Shown here: piece by piece, positions 28,926-38,696 of the stretch | Layout of the letters: the number at the start of each line of letters is the position of its first letter | Position numbering within the stretch: position 1 is the stretch's first letter | NCBI GenBank assembly: GCA_018815245.1 | Contig: JAHIXK010000011.1 | Span: forward strand, 310,001 to 374,000 | Direction of reading: 5' to 3' | DNA length: 64,000 bases | DNA from: Gammaproteobacteria bacterium | GTDB lineage: Bacteria; Pseudomonadota; Gammaproteobacteria; Burkholderiales; Burkholderiaceae_B | The notes under the pieces: generated by a model | What the model was told of the DNA's origin: nothing | Seen by the model: the letters and a program-made list of their open reading frames with translations, nothing else | Database searches by the model: none | Program-made: the position numbers and the translations under genes

Positions 28926-29127
28926 GGTGTTGACTCCAGTTAAAGTGTTGTTTGTGTATTTAATGGATAAAAAATACCTACCTTTTCAAAGTAGTCTTTT
29001 TCGGTGTTGCTGACGGTGCGGTGGCGCACACACGCACAAACGAAGGTCTTAAGTGAACTCGCGCACAGACATTGCGTGGTGTGGGTGATATTCCTTTGCA
29101 TTCAAAAAGGAAATAAGGGTCTTGTCG

Positions 29128-29853
29128 ATGTCTGTGAACGAGTTTGAGCACACCCTGGATTCGAATCAATTGCTCAAGGCTTTGCCTCGGGATGTTCTGC
29201 GTCGAATGTCGTCGGGTCTGGAACTTGTGGATTTAAAAATGGGACAAGTGCTCTATGAAGCCTCGCAGCCCATAAGCTCGGTTTATTTTCCTACCACGGC
29301 AGTTGTTTCCATACTTTGTGTTCTTGAAAACAAAGATTCCGCCGAGATTGCGATTGTGGGTAACGAAGGTATGTTGGGAGTCTTTCTTTTCATGAGCCAA
29401 CACGCTTCGCCAAGTTTCTCGGTGGTACAGGCCACCGGGCAGGCCTATCGGCTGGACGCAGACCGCTTCAACTCAGAGTTCTATCGCGCAGGCCCTTTGT
29501 TCAAACTGTTGCTGCGTTACATTCAGGCCTTAATCACGCAAATGACGCAAAATGCAGTCTGCAACCGGCACCACACCCTTGATCAACAGTTGTGTCGTTG
29601 GCTGTTGTTGAGCCTTGATCGAGTGCAAGGCAATCAATTGGTGATGACCCACGAACATATTTCCGAGATGTTGGGTGTTCGACGGGTGGGTGTGACCGTT
29701 GCGGCAGGAAAACTACAGGCTGCCGGTTTGATTCAATACCACCGGGGCAAAATTCTTGTGCTTAGCCGGGCGGGCCTGGAAGCACTGGTTTGTGAATGCT
29801 ACCCACTGGTTCAATATGAATTTGAATGTTTGTTGGGCAGTCAATCCGGTTAA
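29128..29853 (+). CDS. Crp/Fnr-family transcription regulator (first of a convergent pair)
   Basis: The 241-residue protein has an N-terminal cNMP-binding-like beta-barrel (about residues 15-130; YFPTTAVVSILCVLENKD, VGNEGMLGVF) and a C-terminal Crp-type winged helix (about 170-230; MTHEHISEMLGVRRVGVTVAAGKL). It lacks the Cys cluster of FNR and the classic cAMP-contact set, so its ligand is unknown. I used the ATG at 29128; a TTG two codons upstream is also possible. It is a close paralogue of the gene on the opposite strand, and the two stop codons overlap in a shared TTAA. Confidence 0.88.
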   Translation: MSVNEFEHTLDSNQLLKALPRDVLRRMSSGLELVDLKMGQVLYEASQPISSVYFPTTAVVSILCVLENKDSAEIAIVGNEGMLGVFLFMSQHASPSFSVVQATGQAYRLDADRFNSEFYRAGPLFKLLLRYIQALITQMTQNAVCNRHHTLDQQLCRWLLLSLDRVQGNQLVMTHEHISEMLGVRRVGVTVAAGKLQAAGLIQYHRGKILVLSRAGLEALVCECYPLVQYEFECLLGSQSG

Positions 29854-30566
29854 TGAGTGCGTTCATTGCAAAAGGGCAACAGGCGTTCGAACTCGGTTTT
29901 TACCACTTGATAGCATTCGCAAACGTTTTGCTCAAGGCGATGCCGGTCAAGTACCTCGATGTGTCCCCGGCTGTACTGAATTAGACCTTCCCGCTGCAGT
30001 TTTCCTGCTGCCTCGGTCACGCCTTCCCTGCGAACACCCAGCATGCTTGCAATCAAGTCCTGCGTCATGTCCAGTGAGTTGCCAGGTAAGCGATCCAGGC
30101 TCAACAACAGCCAGCGGCAAAGTTGCTGTTCCACCGAGTGGTGGCGATTGCACACGCCGGTTTGAGTCATTTGGGTAATCAGGGCTTGCGTGTAGCGCAA
30201 CAGCAGGTTTTGGGTTTGCCCGCCGAGTTGAAATTCCGTCAACAAGTTATCGGCCTTCAGTCGATAGGCAAAGCCCTTGCAGCGAACAATGGCCCGGCTG
30301 GGGGTCGTGTGTCCGCCCATGAAAAGAGCAATGCCCAACATGCCCTCGTTGCCTACCACGGCAATTTCCACGCTTGAGCCATCCTCCAGAATGTAGAGAA
30401 GGGAAATAATGGCAGTTGTAGGAAAATAGGCGTGGCGCATCTGGTCGCCTGATTCATAAAGTACATCGCCCATGTTCAGGGCGACAGACTCAAGCTTGGG
30501 TTTGATTCTCTCGTAATCAGACAGGGGCAGTGCGTTGAGAAGGTGATTGAGCGGGAGGGATGTCAT
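29850..30566 (-). CDS. Crp/Fnr-family transcription regulator (second of a convergent pair)
   Basis: From the ATG at 30566, preceded by an AAGGT site, the product has 238 residues. It shares with its neighbour the segments YFPTTAIISLLYILEDG, VGNEGMLGIALFM, LLRYTQALITQMTQ, VCNRHH and QQLCRWLLLSLDR, showing common ancestry by duplication. The C-terminal helix-turn-helix is MTQDLIASMLGVRREGVTEA. No FNR-type cysteine cluster is visible. The upstream open frame adds 22 codons that do not resemble the family. Confidence 0.88.
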   Translation of the reverse strand: MTSLPLNHLLNALPLSDYERIKPKLESVALNMGDVLYESGDQMRHAYFPTTAIISLLYILEDGSSVEIAVVGNEGMLGIALFMGGHTTPSRAIVRCKGFAYRLKADNLLTEFQLGGQTQNLLLRYTQALITQMTQTGVCNRHHSVEQQLCRWLLLSLDRLPGNSLDMTQDLIASMLGVRREGVTEAAGKLQREGLIQYSRGHIEVLDRHRLEQNVCECYQVVKTEFERLLPFCNERTH

Positions 30567-30758
30567 TTTACCTTGGGTGTAGAAGAGAGTCTGCTTCTCG
30601 ATATTGACTAGTAGTGGTAGTGGGCACACCACGTGTACAGTGTAGTCCTGTCAGCGCAAATATGTGTGCGTTGACGAACATACCTTCTGCCTGAACTCGA
30701 GGATTATTGGGTTGCGGGCAGCCAATTGTATTGATTTGCCAAATATCGGAGAGAAGTC

Positions 30759-30887
30759 ATGAGTCATGAACAGAAAAGCAACAAAATGGACAAAAAGAAA
30801 GCCTTGAGCACACCCAAAGAGAAAAAAGCCGCCAAGAAAGTGAAGAAAGACATCAAAGAAGGCATTCACAAACCCAAAATCGTTTGA
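30759..30887 (+). CDS. Short lysine-rich protein, 42 residues
   Basis: This reading frame codes for 42 residues, of which 15 are Lys (for example MDKKKALSTPKEKKAAKK), and it ends KPKIV. A GGAGAG ribosome binding site precedes the ATG by a few bases. The protein would be very basic and probably unstructured, so it may bind nucleic acid or acidic partners; this is inference. It lies between the Crp/Fnr gene and thrS in an interval with no other gene. Confidence 0.55.
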   Translation: MSHEQKSNKMDKKKALSTPKEKKAAKKVKKDIKEGIHKPKIV

Positions 30888-30916
30888 TTGAATAAGCTTT
30901 TGAGCGCAATCAACAA

Positions 30917-30945
30917 CTTTCGAATGAACAGGCATCATTCGAAAG
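30917..30945 (+). promoter_or_regulatory. Perfect 11-bp inverted repeat upstream of thrS
   Basis: CTTTCGAATGA (30917-30927) and TCATTCGAAAG (30935-30945) are exact inverted repeats with a 7-base loop. No T-run follows on the plus strand. A TAAAAT hexamer (30948-30953) directly downstream could be a -10 box, in which case the repeat would overlap the -35 region as an operator. Alternatively it is a terminator stem for the short gene upstream. Confidence 0.5.
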
Positions 30946-31006
30946 GCTAAAATAGAAGGTTGCGAAAAAGTTTATCCAAGCTCAATTAATCGTAAGGGAA
31001 GTACAT

Positions 31007-32914
31007 ATGCCAGTAATCCGCCTGCCTGACGGATCCGAACGCGCTTTTGATCACCCCGTGACCGTGGCCCAAGTTGCCGCAAGCATCGGCCCCGGCTTGG
31101 CCAAAGCCGCATTGGCTGGCTCGGTAAATGGCACACTGGTTGATACCTCTTACACCATTGATGCTGATTCCTCCCTTGCAATCGTCACTGAAAAAGACGA
31201 TGCCGGGCTGGACATGATTCGCCATTCCACCGCCCACCTCTTGGCGTATGCCGTGAAGGAGTTGTTTCCCACGGCACAGGTCACCATTGGCCCGGTGATT
31301 GAAGACGGTTTTTATTACGACTTTTCCTACGAACGCCCCTTCACGCCTGAAGACCTGGAAGCAATCGAAAAGAAAATGGCTGAACTGGCCAAGCTTGACG
31401 AAGTAGTTACCCGTGAAGAATGGGTGCGCGACGACGCCGTTCAGTTTTTCAAAGACCAAGGCGAGCACTACAAAGCCGAAATCATTGCCAGCATTCCCAG
31501 CAATGAAAATATTTCGTTGTACCGCGAAGGCAAATTCATCGACCTGTGCCGTGGCCCCCACGTGCCCAACACCGGCAAGCTGAAGCACTTCAAACTGATG
31601 AAGGTGGCTGGCGCTTACTGGCGTGGCAATTCAAACAATGAAATGTTGCAGCGTATTTACGGCACCGCCTGGACCAAGAAAGAAGACCTGGCCGCTTACC
31701 TGCATCGCCTTGAAGAAGCTGAAAAGCGCGACCACCGCAAACTGGGCAAGCAGCTTGATTTGTTCCACATGCAGGACGAAGCTCCTGGCCTGGTGTTTTG
31801 GCACCCCAAGGGCTGGGCATTGTGGCAACAGGTTGAGCAGTACATGCGCAAAGTGTACCTGGATGGCGATTACCAGGAAATTCGTTGTCCCCAAATTCTG
31901 GACCGCAAGCTGTGGGAAAAGTCTGGCCACTGGGACAACTACAAAGAACACATGTTCACGACCGAATCGGAAAAGCGCGACTACGCCTTAAAGCCGATGA
32001 ACTGCCCTGGTCACATTGAAGTATTCAAATCAGATTTGCGTTCATACCGCGACTTGCCGATGCGCTATGGTGAATTCGGTGCCTGCCACCGCAATGAAAC
32101 CTCGGGCGCCTTGCACGGCATCATGCGTGTGCGCGGTTTTACCCAAGACGATGGCCATATTTTCTGTACCGAAGACCAGGTTCGCGAGGAAGTGACCAAG
32201 TTCAACCAGGTCGCCATGCAGGTGTACGGTGATTTCGGTTTCAAGGAAATCAAGGTGAAACTGGCCTTGCGCCCCGAAGCCCGCTTGGGCACCGACGATA
32301 CCTGGGACAAAGCCGAAGATTCCCTGCGCCAAGCCTTGAAGGCCTGTGGTGTAGAATGGACCGAACTGCCGGGCGAGGGTGCTTTTTACGGACCCAAAAT
32401 TGAATACCACATGAAAGACTCAATTGGCCGTTCCTGGCAATGCGGTACCATTCAGGTGGACTTCCAGCTGCCTGGGCGCCTGGGTGCTGAATATGTGGCC
32501 GAAGACAACAGCCGCCGCGTGCCTGTGATGCTTCACCGCGCTATTGTGGGTTCCATGGAACGCTTTATTGGTATCCTGATCGAAAACCATGCTGGTGCCA
32601 TGCCCCTGTGGCTGTCACCTGTGCAAGTAGTGGTGGCTACCATCACTGAAGCTCACAATGACTGCGCCCACAATGTGGTGCAAATGTTGAAAAAACAAGG
32701 CATTAGGGTTGAGTCGGATTTGCGTAATGAAAAGATCAATCGTAAAATCCGTGAGCACACCATGCAGAAAACCCCGTATATCGCCGTGATCGGTGATGCG
32801 GAACGTGATGCAAACCAAGTTGCTGTGCGCTTGCGCGGCAACGAAAACCTGGGCTCACTGCCTGTTGAAAGCTTCATTCAGCGCCTGCTGGGTGAAATCA
32901 GCAGCAGAGCCTGA
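31007..32914 (+). CDS. thrS: Threonyl-tRNA synthetase
   Basis: ThrS charges tRNA-Thr. The 635-residue protein has the full domain order: TGS (about 1-61), the editing/SAD domain ([19 protein letters not shown]), the class II catalytic core with motif 2 near [19 protein letters not shown], zinc-ligand Cys in MNCPGH, motif 3 [18 protein letters not shown], and a C-terminal anticodon-binding domain. It starts the thrS-infC-rpmI-rplT cluster, with 29 bases between its stop and the infC start. Confidence 0.98.
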   Translation: MPVIRLPDGSERAFDHPVTVAQVAASIGPGLAKAALAGSVNGTLVDTSYTIDADSSLAIVTEKDDAGLDMIRHSTAHLLAYAVKELFPTAQVTIGPVIEDGFYYDFSYERPFTPEDLEAIEKKMAELAKLDEVVTREEWVRDDAVQFFKDQGEHYKAEIIASIPSNENISLYREGKFIDLCRGPHVPNTGKLKHFKLMKVAGAYWRGNSNNEMLQRIYGTAWTKKEDLAAYLHRLEEAEKRDHRKLGKQLDLFHMQDEAPGLVFWHPKGWALWQQVEQYMRKVYLDGDYQEIRCPQILDRKLWEKSGHWDNYKEHMFTTESEKRDYALKPMNCPGHIEVFKSDLRSYRDLPMRYGEFGACHRNETSGALHGIMRVRGFTQDDGHIFCTEDQVREEVTKFNQVAMQVYGDFGFKEIKVKLALRPEARLGTDDTWDKAEDSLRQALKACGVEWTELPGEGAFYGPKIEYHMKDSIGRSWQCGTIQVDFQLPGRLGAEYVAEDNSRRVPVMLHRAIVGSMERFIGILIENHAGAMPLWLSPVQVVVATITEAHNDCAHNVVQMLKKQGIRVESDLRNEKINRKIREHTMQKTPYIAVIGDAERDANQVAVRLRGNENLGSLPVESFIQRLLGEISSRA

Positions 32915-32943
32915 TTTTTTTAACTTGAAAAAAGAGGCTAGAC

Positions 32944-33465
32944 ATCGTAGCAGAAAAGAAAAATCGCACGAACGAGGAAATTCGAATCCCTGAAGTGCGC
33001 CTCATCGGAATTGAGGGTGAGCAGTTAGGCATCGTTAAAACGTCAGACGCGCTGCGGATGGCTGAAGAAGGCGGTGTGGATTTGGTGGAAATTGCACCGC
33101 AGGCTGTGCCCCCGGTGGCCAAGCTGATGGATTACGGCAAGTTCCGTTACCAAGAGCAGAAAAAAGCTGCGGAAGCCAAGTCCAAGCAAAAACAAGTTCA
33201 AATCAAGGAAATCAAGTTCCGCCCCGGAACAGATGACGGCGATTACAACGTCAAGCTGAAAAACCTGACCCGTTTCCTGGAAGATGGCGACAAGTGCAAA
33301 GTCACATTGCGCTTCCGCGGACGTGAAATGGCTCACCAAGACATTGGCGCCCGCCTTTTGGAGCGTGTTCGTACCGACCTGGATGAAATTGGTGTGGTTG
33401 AACAAATGCCCAAGATGGAAGGCCGCCAGATGGTCATGATGATTGCGCCTCGCAAGAAAGCGTAA
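32944..33465 (+). CDS. infC: Translation initiation factor IF-3, AUC start codon
   Basis: IF-3 binds the 30S subunit, prevents premature 50S joining and discriminates against non-canonical start codons. The frame opens after a TGA at 32926 and contains no ATG, GTG or TTG before GTG 32995, which would cut off the first 17 residues. The ATC at 32944 lies 6 bases after an AAGAGG ribosome binding site. It gives a 173-residue protein with the complete N-domain ([16 protein letters not shown]), linker and C-domain ([27 protein letters not shown]). E. coli infC uses AUU for autoregulation, and AUC would serve the same purpose here. Confidence 0.93.
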   Translation: MVAEKKNRTNEEIRIPEVRLIGIEGEQLGIVKTSDALRMAEEGGVDLVEIAPQAVPPVAKLMDYGKFRYQEQKKAAEAKSKQKQVQIKEIKFRPGTDDGDYNVKLKNLTRFLEDGDKCKVTLRFRGREMAHQDIGARLLERVRTDLDEIGVVEQMPKMEGRQMVMMIAPRKKA

Positions 33466-33615
33466 TTTTCCGAAAGTATATTGCCCGGAACAGCAAACTC
33501 GCGCTATAATCGCGGGCTTGCTGCATTGTGCGTAAAACCACAAAGCAACAATTGCCCACCAGGTCAGAAAAGTGTTTCGTCGAAGCCACCTGCAAGCAGT
33601 AATAGGAGCACCAAG

Positions 33616-33813
33616 ATGCCCAAGATGAAGACCAAAAAGAGCGCTGCAAAGCGATTCTTGGTCCGTTCAAGCGGATCGATCAAGCGTGGCCACGCCTTTA
33701 AGCGCCACATCCTCACCAAGAAAACGACCAAAAGCAAGCGTCAATTGCGCGGCATGGAAACGATTCATAAATCAGACATCGGTCGCGTGCGCGACATGAT
33801 GCCTTACGCATAA
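33616..33813 (+). CDS. rpmI: 50S ribosomal protein L35
   Basis: The 65-residue protein starts [14 protein letters not shown] and matches L35 in length and in its basic, Lys/Arg-rich make-up ([16 protein letters not shown]). The ATG at 33616 has an AGGAG site 7 bases upstream. The larger open frame beginning at 33481 is an artefact of the long intergenic region. L35 binds 23S rRNA in the large subunit. Confidence 0.97.
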   Translation: MPKMKTKKSAAKRFLVRSSGSIKRGHAFKRHILTKKTTKSKRQLRGMETIHKSDIGRVRDMMPYA

Positions 33814-33827
33814 GGGGAGGGTGAAAA

Positions 33828-34184
33828 ATGCCTAGAGTAAAACGTGGTGTAACGGCTCGCGCCCGTCACAAAAAAGTAATCGCCCAAGCCAAAGGCTTCC
33901 GCGGTCGTCGTAATAATGTATTCCGCGTTGCCAAGCAAGCGGTAATGCGTGCTGGTCAGTACGCATACCGTGACCGTCGCAACAAGAAGCGCGTATTCCG
34001 CGCACTGTGGATCACCCGTATCAACGCAGCAGTGCGTGAACACGGCATGACCTACAGCGTGTTCATCAATGGCCTGAAAAAAGCAGCCATTGGCCTGGAC
34101 CGCAAGGTGTTGGCTGATCTGGCAGTGACCGACAAAGCAGCCTTTGCTGCCATCGTGGGTCAAGTGCGCGCAGCGCAGGCTTAA
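33828..34184 (+). CDS. rplT: 50S ribosomal protein L20
   Basis: The 118-residue protein starts [16 protein letters not shown] and carries the long basic N-terminal tail ([33 protein letters not shown] in part) that threads into 23S rRNA, as well as the globular C-terminal domain. It follows rpmI by 14 bases with its own GGGGAGG site. In enteric bacteria L20 represses the operon by binding its mRNA. Whether a similar site exists here was not determined. Confidence 0.97.
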   Translation: MPRVKRGVTARARHKKVIAQAKGFRGRRNNVFRVAKQAVMRAGQYAYRDRRNKKRVFRALWITRINAAVREHGMTYSVFINGLKKAAIGLDRKVLADLAVTDKAAFAAIVGQVRAAQA

Positions 34185-34263
34185 TTCACCAGCCAAGTCA
34201 AATTTTTGTCACAAGTGTTGCCACTGAGGTATTTCACTTAAGTTGGCGAAAAGACTAAACAAA

Positions 34264-34292
34264 ACGGAGCTCTCGGGCTCCGTTTTTGTTTT
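34264..34292 (+). terminator. Rho-independent terminator after rplT
   Basis: ACGGAGC (34264-34270) and GCTCCGT (34277-34283) form a stem closed by a 6-base loop and followed by TTTTTGTTTT. It separates the ribosomal-protein transcript from pheST, about 65 bases before the pheS start. It could also act as an attenuator of read-through into pheST. Confidence 0.85.
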
Positions 34293-34358
34293 CAGGCGGT
34301 ACAATTCAGGGCTCTACCCAAAGCCGTTCCAATCTCAAAAAGAATCGACCCAATACCC

Positions 34359-35366
34359 ATGGATGCTTCGCTTTTAGCCATTCTTACCGAGGCCGAACAG
34401 GCCATGTCATCGGCAACCGACCCAGCCAGTCTTGAAAACATCAAGGCCCAGTTTTTGGGCAAGCAAGGCAAAGTCACCGAGTTGCTTAAAGGCATGGCAG
34501 CGCTGTCGCCCGAAGAAAAGAAAACCCGTGGCGCTGAAATCAACCAGCTCAAGCAACAGGTTGAAGCCGTGTTGAATGCCAAGCGCCAGGCCCTGGCCGA
34601 TGCCGCCATGCAAGCCAAGTTGCAGGCGCAGGCAATCGACGTCACCAAGCCCGGCCGCACGCGTGGTACCGGCGGTTTGCACCCGGCCATGCGCACGCTT
34701 GAGCGCATTGAAGAAATTTTTACCACCATCGGTTTTGATTTGGCCGATGGTCCTGAAATTGAAACTGACTTTCACAACTTCACTGCATTGAACACGCCGG
34801 AAAACCACCCCGCGCGTTCCATGCACGACACCTTCTATGTAGAAGGCACTGGTGGCAACCTGCTGCGCACGCACACCTCGCCCATGCAGGTGCGCTACAT
34901 GCAAACCAACACGCCGCCCATTCGCATCATTGCGCCGGGCCGTGTGTACCGCGTGGACAGCGATGCAACCCATTCGCCCATGTTTCACCAGGTTGAAGGT
35001 TTGTGGATTGATGAAGGCGTCAGCTTTGCTGATTTGAAAGCGGTATTCATGGACTTCCTGAAAACCTTTTTCGAAACCGACGACATCACCATTCGTTTCC
35101 GCCCCTCATTTTTCCCGTTCACTGAACCGTCTGCGGAAATTGACATGGCATTTACCAGCGGCCCCAACAAGGGTAAATGGCTGGAAATTGCCGGTTGCGG
35201 CCAGGTGCACCCCAATGTGTTGCGCCATGTGGGCATCGACCCTGAAACCTACACCGGTTTTGCTTTTGGCGTGGGCCCCGATCGTTTAACCATGCTGCGG
35301 TATGGCATCAACGACCTGCGCCTGTTCTATGAAAACGACATTCGTTTTCTGCAGCAATTCAACTAA
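34359..35366 (+). CDS. pheS: Phenylalanyl-tRNA synthetase alpha subunit
   Basis: PheS is the catalytic subunit of the alpha2-beta2 enzyme. The 335-residue protein has an N-terminal coiled-coil (residues about 1-90), the class II motif 1 region ([16 protein letters not shown]), motif 2 around [21 protein letters not shown] and motif 3 near [17 protein letters not shown]. It forms an operon with pheT, 41 bases downstream. Confidence 0.97.
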   Translation: MDASLLAILTEAEQAMSSATDPASLENIKAQFLGKQGKVTELLKGMAALSPEEKKTRGAEINQLKQQVEAVLNAKRQALADAAMQAKLQAQAIDVTKPGRTRGTGGLHPAMRTLERIEEIFTTIGFDLADGPEIETDFHNFTALNTPENHPARSMHDTFYVEGTGGNLLRTHTSPMQVRYMQTNTPPIRIIAPGRVYRVDSDATHSPMFHQVEGLWIDEGVSFADLKAVFMDFLKTFFETDDITIRFRPSFFPFTEPSAEIDMAFTSGPNKGKWLEIAGCGQVHPNVLRHVGIDPETYTGFAFGVGPDRLTMLRYGINDLRLFYENDIRFLQQFN

Positions 35367-35407
35367 GTTTAATTAAGTTTAACCAAGCCAGTTTTGGATA
35401 TTAAAAG

Positions 35408-37855
35408 ATGCAATTCACAGAATCCTGGTTGAAGTCACTCGTCAACACCCCCTTGAACACGCAAGAACTGGGCGACAAGCTCACCATGGCGGGTCTTGAG
35501 GTTGAAGAACTTGAACCCCTTGCCCCGGAATTTTCTGGCGTGGTGGTGGGTTTGGTTGTAAAAAAAGACAAGCACCCCGATGCCGACCGCCTAAGCGTGT
35601 GCCAAGTGCAAGTGGCCGAAGGCGATGTGCGCCAAATTGTATGCGGCGCACCCAATGTGGCTGAAGGCCTGAAGGTGCCTTGCGCCTTGCCCGGTGCTGA
35701 ACTGCCCGGCGGCTTTAAAATTAAGCCCACCAAAATGCGCGGCGTTGAAAGCGGTGGCATGCTGTGTTCTGGCAAAGAACTGGGCGTGCCCAGCGTTGTC
35801 GATGGCCTTCACATTCTGAGCAACGAGTTCCCTGTGGGCGGCAATGTGCGTGAACTTCTCGGCTTAAACGAGATGAAGTTCACCCTGAAAATGACGCCCA
35901 ACCGTGCCGACTGTTTAAGCGTGTGGGGCGTGGCCCGTGAAGTAGCCGCACTGACAGGCGCCACGCTAAACGCACCTTCGTTTGCACCCGTGGCGGCCAC
36001 CATTGGCGACACCCTGAATGTAAAAGTTGAAAACACCGACCTGTGCGGCCGTTTTGCCGGGCGCGTTATTCGCGGCGTGAACAACAACGTAAAAACCCCG
36101 CAGTGGATGGTCGACCGCCTTGAAGGCGCAGGCCAGCGCAGCTTGAACGCACTGGTTGATATTTCCAACTACGTAATGCTTGAACTGGGCCGCCCCAGCC
36201 ATGTGTTCGACCTGGACAAAGTGCAGGGCGACCTTACCGTGCGTTGGGCGCGCGAAGGCGAAAAGCTGAAGTTGCTCAATGAAATGGAAGTAAGCCTGAA
36301 GCCACACATCGGCGTAATTTGCGATGCCAATGGCCCGGAAGCGCTGGCCGGCATTATGGGTGGCGATCACACCGCCGTGAATGAAAGCACCACCCATATT
36401 TTTGTGGAAGCGGCATTTTGGCACCCCGACGCTATTGTGGGCCGCGCGCGTGAATTCAATTTCTCATCCGATGCATCGCATCGTTTCGAGCGTGGTGTTG
36501 ACTTCCAAACCATTCCGGAACACATCGAGCGCATTACCGCGCTGATTCTTGAAATTTGCGGTGGCCAGGCCGGCCCTGTGGTGGATCAGGTGTTGAATCT
36601 GCCCGCACGCAAGCCAGTTACCTTGCGCCATGCGCGTGCGGAAATGGTGATCGGCATGCCATTCACAGTAGATCAAGTGAAGGGTGTTTTCACCAAGCTG
36701 GGTTTCCAGTTCAGCGCTGAAGGGCAGGGCACTGATGGGCAAACTTCAAGCACCCGCTACGTGGTCACCCCGCCCAGCTACCGCTTCGATATTCAAATTG
36801 AAGAAGACCTGATTGAAGAAGTGATTCGCGTGGTGGGCTACGACAGCCTGCCGCTGCGCGCGCCCATGGGCAAGCTTAAAATGTTGCCCGCCGCTGAAGG
36901 AAAAATTGGTCGCCATGCCATTCGCCACCAAGTGGCTGCGCTGGGTTACCAGGAAGTGGTCAGCTACAGCTTCACGCCTGAACAGTGGGAAGCCGACTTC
37001 AACAACAACACCAACCCTGTGCGTTTGTTGAACCCCATTGCCAGTCACCTAAGCGTAATGCGCTCTACCTTGATTGGCAGCCTGACCGGTGTGTTGAAAC
37101 ACAACCTGGGCCACCGTGTAGACCGCCTGCGCGTGTTTGAAGTGGCACGTGTGTTTGAGCGTAACGAGAAAGTACAAGACGGCGCACAAACCGTTGCTGG
37201 CTTTCAGCAAACCTGGAAAGTGGGTGGTTTGGCCTATGGTTTGGCCGACCAACTGCAATGGGCCGCTGGCAACAACCGTGCGCTTGATTTTTTTGATGTA
37301 AAGGGCGACGTAGAACAATTGCTGCATGGCCGCAAAGTGGATTTCGAAGTGTTTGAGCCTTCAAGCCCACACCCAGCCTTGCACCCAGGTCGCAGTGCCC
37401 GCGTACTGGTGAACCGGCAGCCAATCGGGTTTATTGGCGAGCTACACCCCAAGCTGGCGCAAGAATACGATTTGCCTCAGGCACCCATTGTGTTTGAATT
37501 GCTGCTGGACGGGTTAAATACCCGCAAATTACCGGCGTTCAAGGAGGTGTCCAAACAGCCGCTGGTTGTTCGGGACCTGGCATTTGTTGTAGACCAGAAT
37601 ATTGCTGCTGCGCAACTTAAAAAAGCGCTTGTGGAAGTGAAAGATGACAACCTTGCCTGGCTGAAATCGGTTATCCTTTTCGATGAATTTGTACCGAAAG
37701 AAGAAGGTAAAGGCCTGAATCTAAATGAGAAAAGTTTGGCATTCAGATTAACCCTCCAGGCAAGCGACCGCAGCTTGACTGATGTAGACATCGAGCCATT
37801 GTTGAAGAAAATGATTGAGCAGGCAGGCCAGCGTTGTGCGGCTCGCTTGCGATAA
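35408..37855 (+). CDS. pheT: Phenylalanyl-tRNA synthetase beta subunit
   Basis: The 815-residue beta subunit contains the N-terminal tRNA-binding/EMAP-like domain (about 40-150; HPDADRLSVCQVQ, VCGAPNV). B3/B4 editing domains follow (RPSHVFDLDKV, MGGDHTAVNE), then B5, a catalytic-like core, and the C-terminal ferredoxin-fold anticodon-binding domain (about 720-815, QPLVVRDLAFVVD). Its length is near the usual 790-800 residues. It lies between pheS and ihfA, an order common in proteobacteria. Confidence 0.97.
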   Translation: MQFTESWLKSLVNTPLNTQELGDKLTMAGLEVEELEPLAPEFSGVVVGLVVKKDKHPDADRLSVCQVQVAEGDVRQIVCGAPNVAEGLKVPCALPGAELPGGFKIKPTKMRGVESGGMLCSGKELGVPSVVDGLHILSNEFPVGGNVRELLGLNEMKFTLKMTPNRADCLSVWGVAREVAALTGATLNAPSFAPVAATIGDTLNVKVENTDLCGRFAGRVIRGVNNNVKTPQWMVDRLEGAGQRSLNALVDISNYVMLELGRPSHVFDLDKVQGDLTVRWAREGEKLKLLNEMEVSLKPHIGVICDANGPEALAGIMGGDHTAVNESTTHIFVEAAFWHPDAIVGRAREFNFSSDASHRFERGVDFQTIPEHIERITALILEICGGQAGPVVDQVLNLPARKPVTLRHARAEMVIGMPFTVDQVKGVFTKLGFQFSAEGQGTDGQTSSTRYVVTPPSYRFDIQIEEDLIEEVIRVVGYDSLPLRAPMGKLKMLPAAEGKIGRHAIRHQVAALGYQEVVSYSFTPEQWEADFNNNTNPVRLLNPIASHLSVMRSTLIGSLTGVLKHNLGHRVDRLRVFEVARVFERNEKVQDGAQTVAGFQQTWKVGGLAYGLADQLQWAAGNNRALDFFDVKGDVEQLLHGRKVDFEVFEPSSPHPALHPGRSARVLVNRQPIGFIGELHPKLAQEYDLPQAPIVFELLLDGLNTRKLPAFKEVSKQPLVVRDLAFVVDQNIAAAQLKKALVEVKDDNLAWLKSVILFDEFVPKEEGKGLNLNEKSLAFRLTLQASDRSLTDVDIEPLLKKMIEQAGQRCAARLR

Positions 37856-37881
37856 ATATTGATAAATAGGTAGAACTCACT

Positions 37882-38250
37882 GTGGATCAATTTGTGTTGA
37901 ACGACGACCGAACCAATGAAATGACAGCCCGCTCGGACCGGATGGACCTGATTGAAGACGGTCTGGCCTCGGGCTCCCTGACCAAGGCTGAATTGGCTGA
38001 AATGCTGTTTGACAGCCTGGGCCTGAACAAGCGTGAAGCGAAAGACTTCGTAGACGCTTTTTTCGATGAAATTCGCACCACGCTGGAAGGCGGCGATTCC
38101 GTAAAATTGTCAGGTTTTGGCAATTTTCAGCTTCGCGACAAGCCTCAACGACCAGGCAGAAACCCAAAAACCGGCGAAGAGATTCCCATTGCAGCACGTA
38201 GAGTGGTAACCTTTCATCCCAGCCAGAAACTTAAAGCTTTGGTTGAATAG
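37882..38250 (+). CDS. ihfA: Integration host factor alpha subunit
   Basis: IHF-alpha pairs with IHF-beta to bend DNA sharply in replication, recombination and transcription. The core from about residue 31 matches the family: [33 protein letters not shown], the beta-arm [14 protein letters not shown] and [13 protein letters not shown]. About 30 extra residues precede the core when translation starts at the GTG 37882. An ATG at 37921 would remove 13 of these but lacks a clear ribosome binding site. The gene follows pheT by 26 bases. Confidence 0.94.
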   Translation: MDQFVLNDDRTNEMTARSDRMDLIEDGLASGSLTKAELAEMLFDSLGLNKREAKDFVDAFFDEIRTTLEGGDSVKLSGFGNFQLRDKPQRPGRNPKTGEEIPIAARRVVTFHPSQKLKALVE

Positions 38251-38287
38251 TTTTCACTAAATTATTTAAGTAAAAGCCAATTACTCA

Positions 38288-38671
38288 ATGCAAAAAACCG
38301 TAAATACAGACGGAACGCCGCCCACAGCCAGCTTGCCACCCATTCCGGCCAAGCGATATTTCACCATTGGTGAAGTGTCCGAACTGTGTGGCGTTAAAAC
38401 TCACGTGCTTCGCTACTGGGAGCAAGAGTTCACGCAATTGAAGTCGATTACCCGCCGTGGCAATCGCCGTTACTACCAGCACCATGAAGTTCTGTTCATC
38501 CGCAGAATTCGTGAATTGCTGTATGAACATGGCTTCACCATCAATGGTGCGCGCAATCGTCTGGATCAGGAAAAGAATGGCCCGGCTGGCGACACACCGC
38601 TGCCAATTTTGATTGATCGCGAAGTTTTGAAAGAACAATTGCTAAATCTGCGTGAGGCCCTGAAAGCTTAA
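38288..38671 (+). CDS. MerR-family transcription regulator
   Basis: This 127-residue regulator has an N-terminal MerR helix-turn-helix at about residues 23-90 (YFTIGEVSELCGVKTHVLRY, then EQEFTQLKSITRRGNRRYYQ). It has only a short C-terminal tail, so no metal- or drug-binding domain is evident. A MerR-like gene just after ihfA is conserved in Betaproteobacteria and Gammaproteobacteria. The targets are not known. The tRNA-Pro promoter overlaps its 3' end. Confidence 0.9.
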   Translation: MQKTVNTDGTPPTASLPPIPAKRYFTIGEVSELCGVKTHVLRYWEQEFTQLKSITRRGNRRYYQHHEVLFIRRIRELLYEHGFTINGARNRLDQEKNGPAGDTPLPILIDREVLKEQLLNLREALKA

Positions 38672-38687
38672 GCGTTTCATGTATAAT
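38660..38687 (+). promoter_or_regulatory. Predicted promoter of tRNA-Pro
   Basis: CTGAAA (38660-38665) and a consensus TATAAT (38682-38687) are separated by 16 bases and lie over the end of the merR-like gene. The mature tRNA starts 10 bases after the -10 box. Confidence 0.6.
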
Positions 38688-38696
38688 CCGCTTTCT

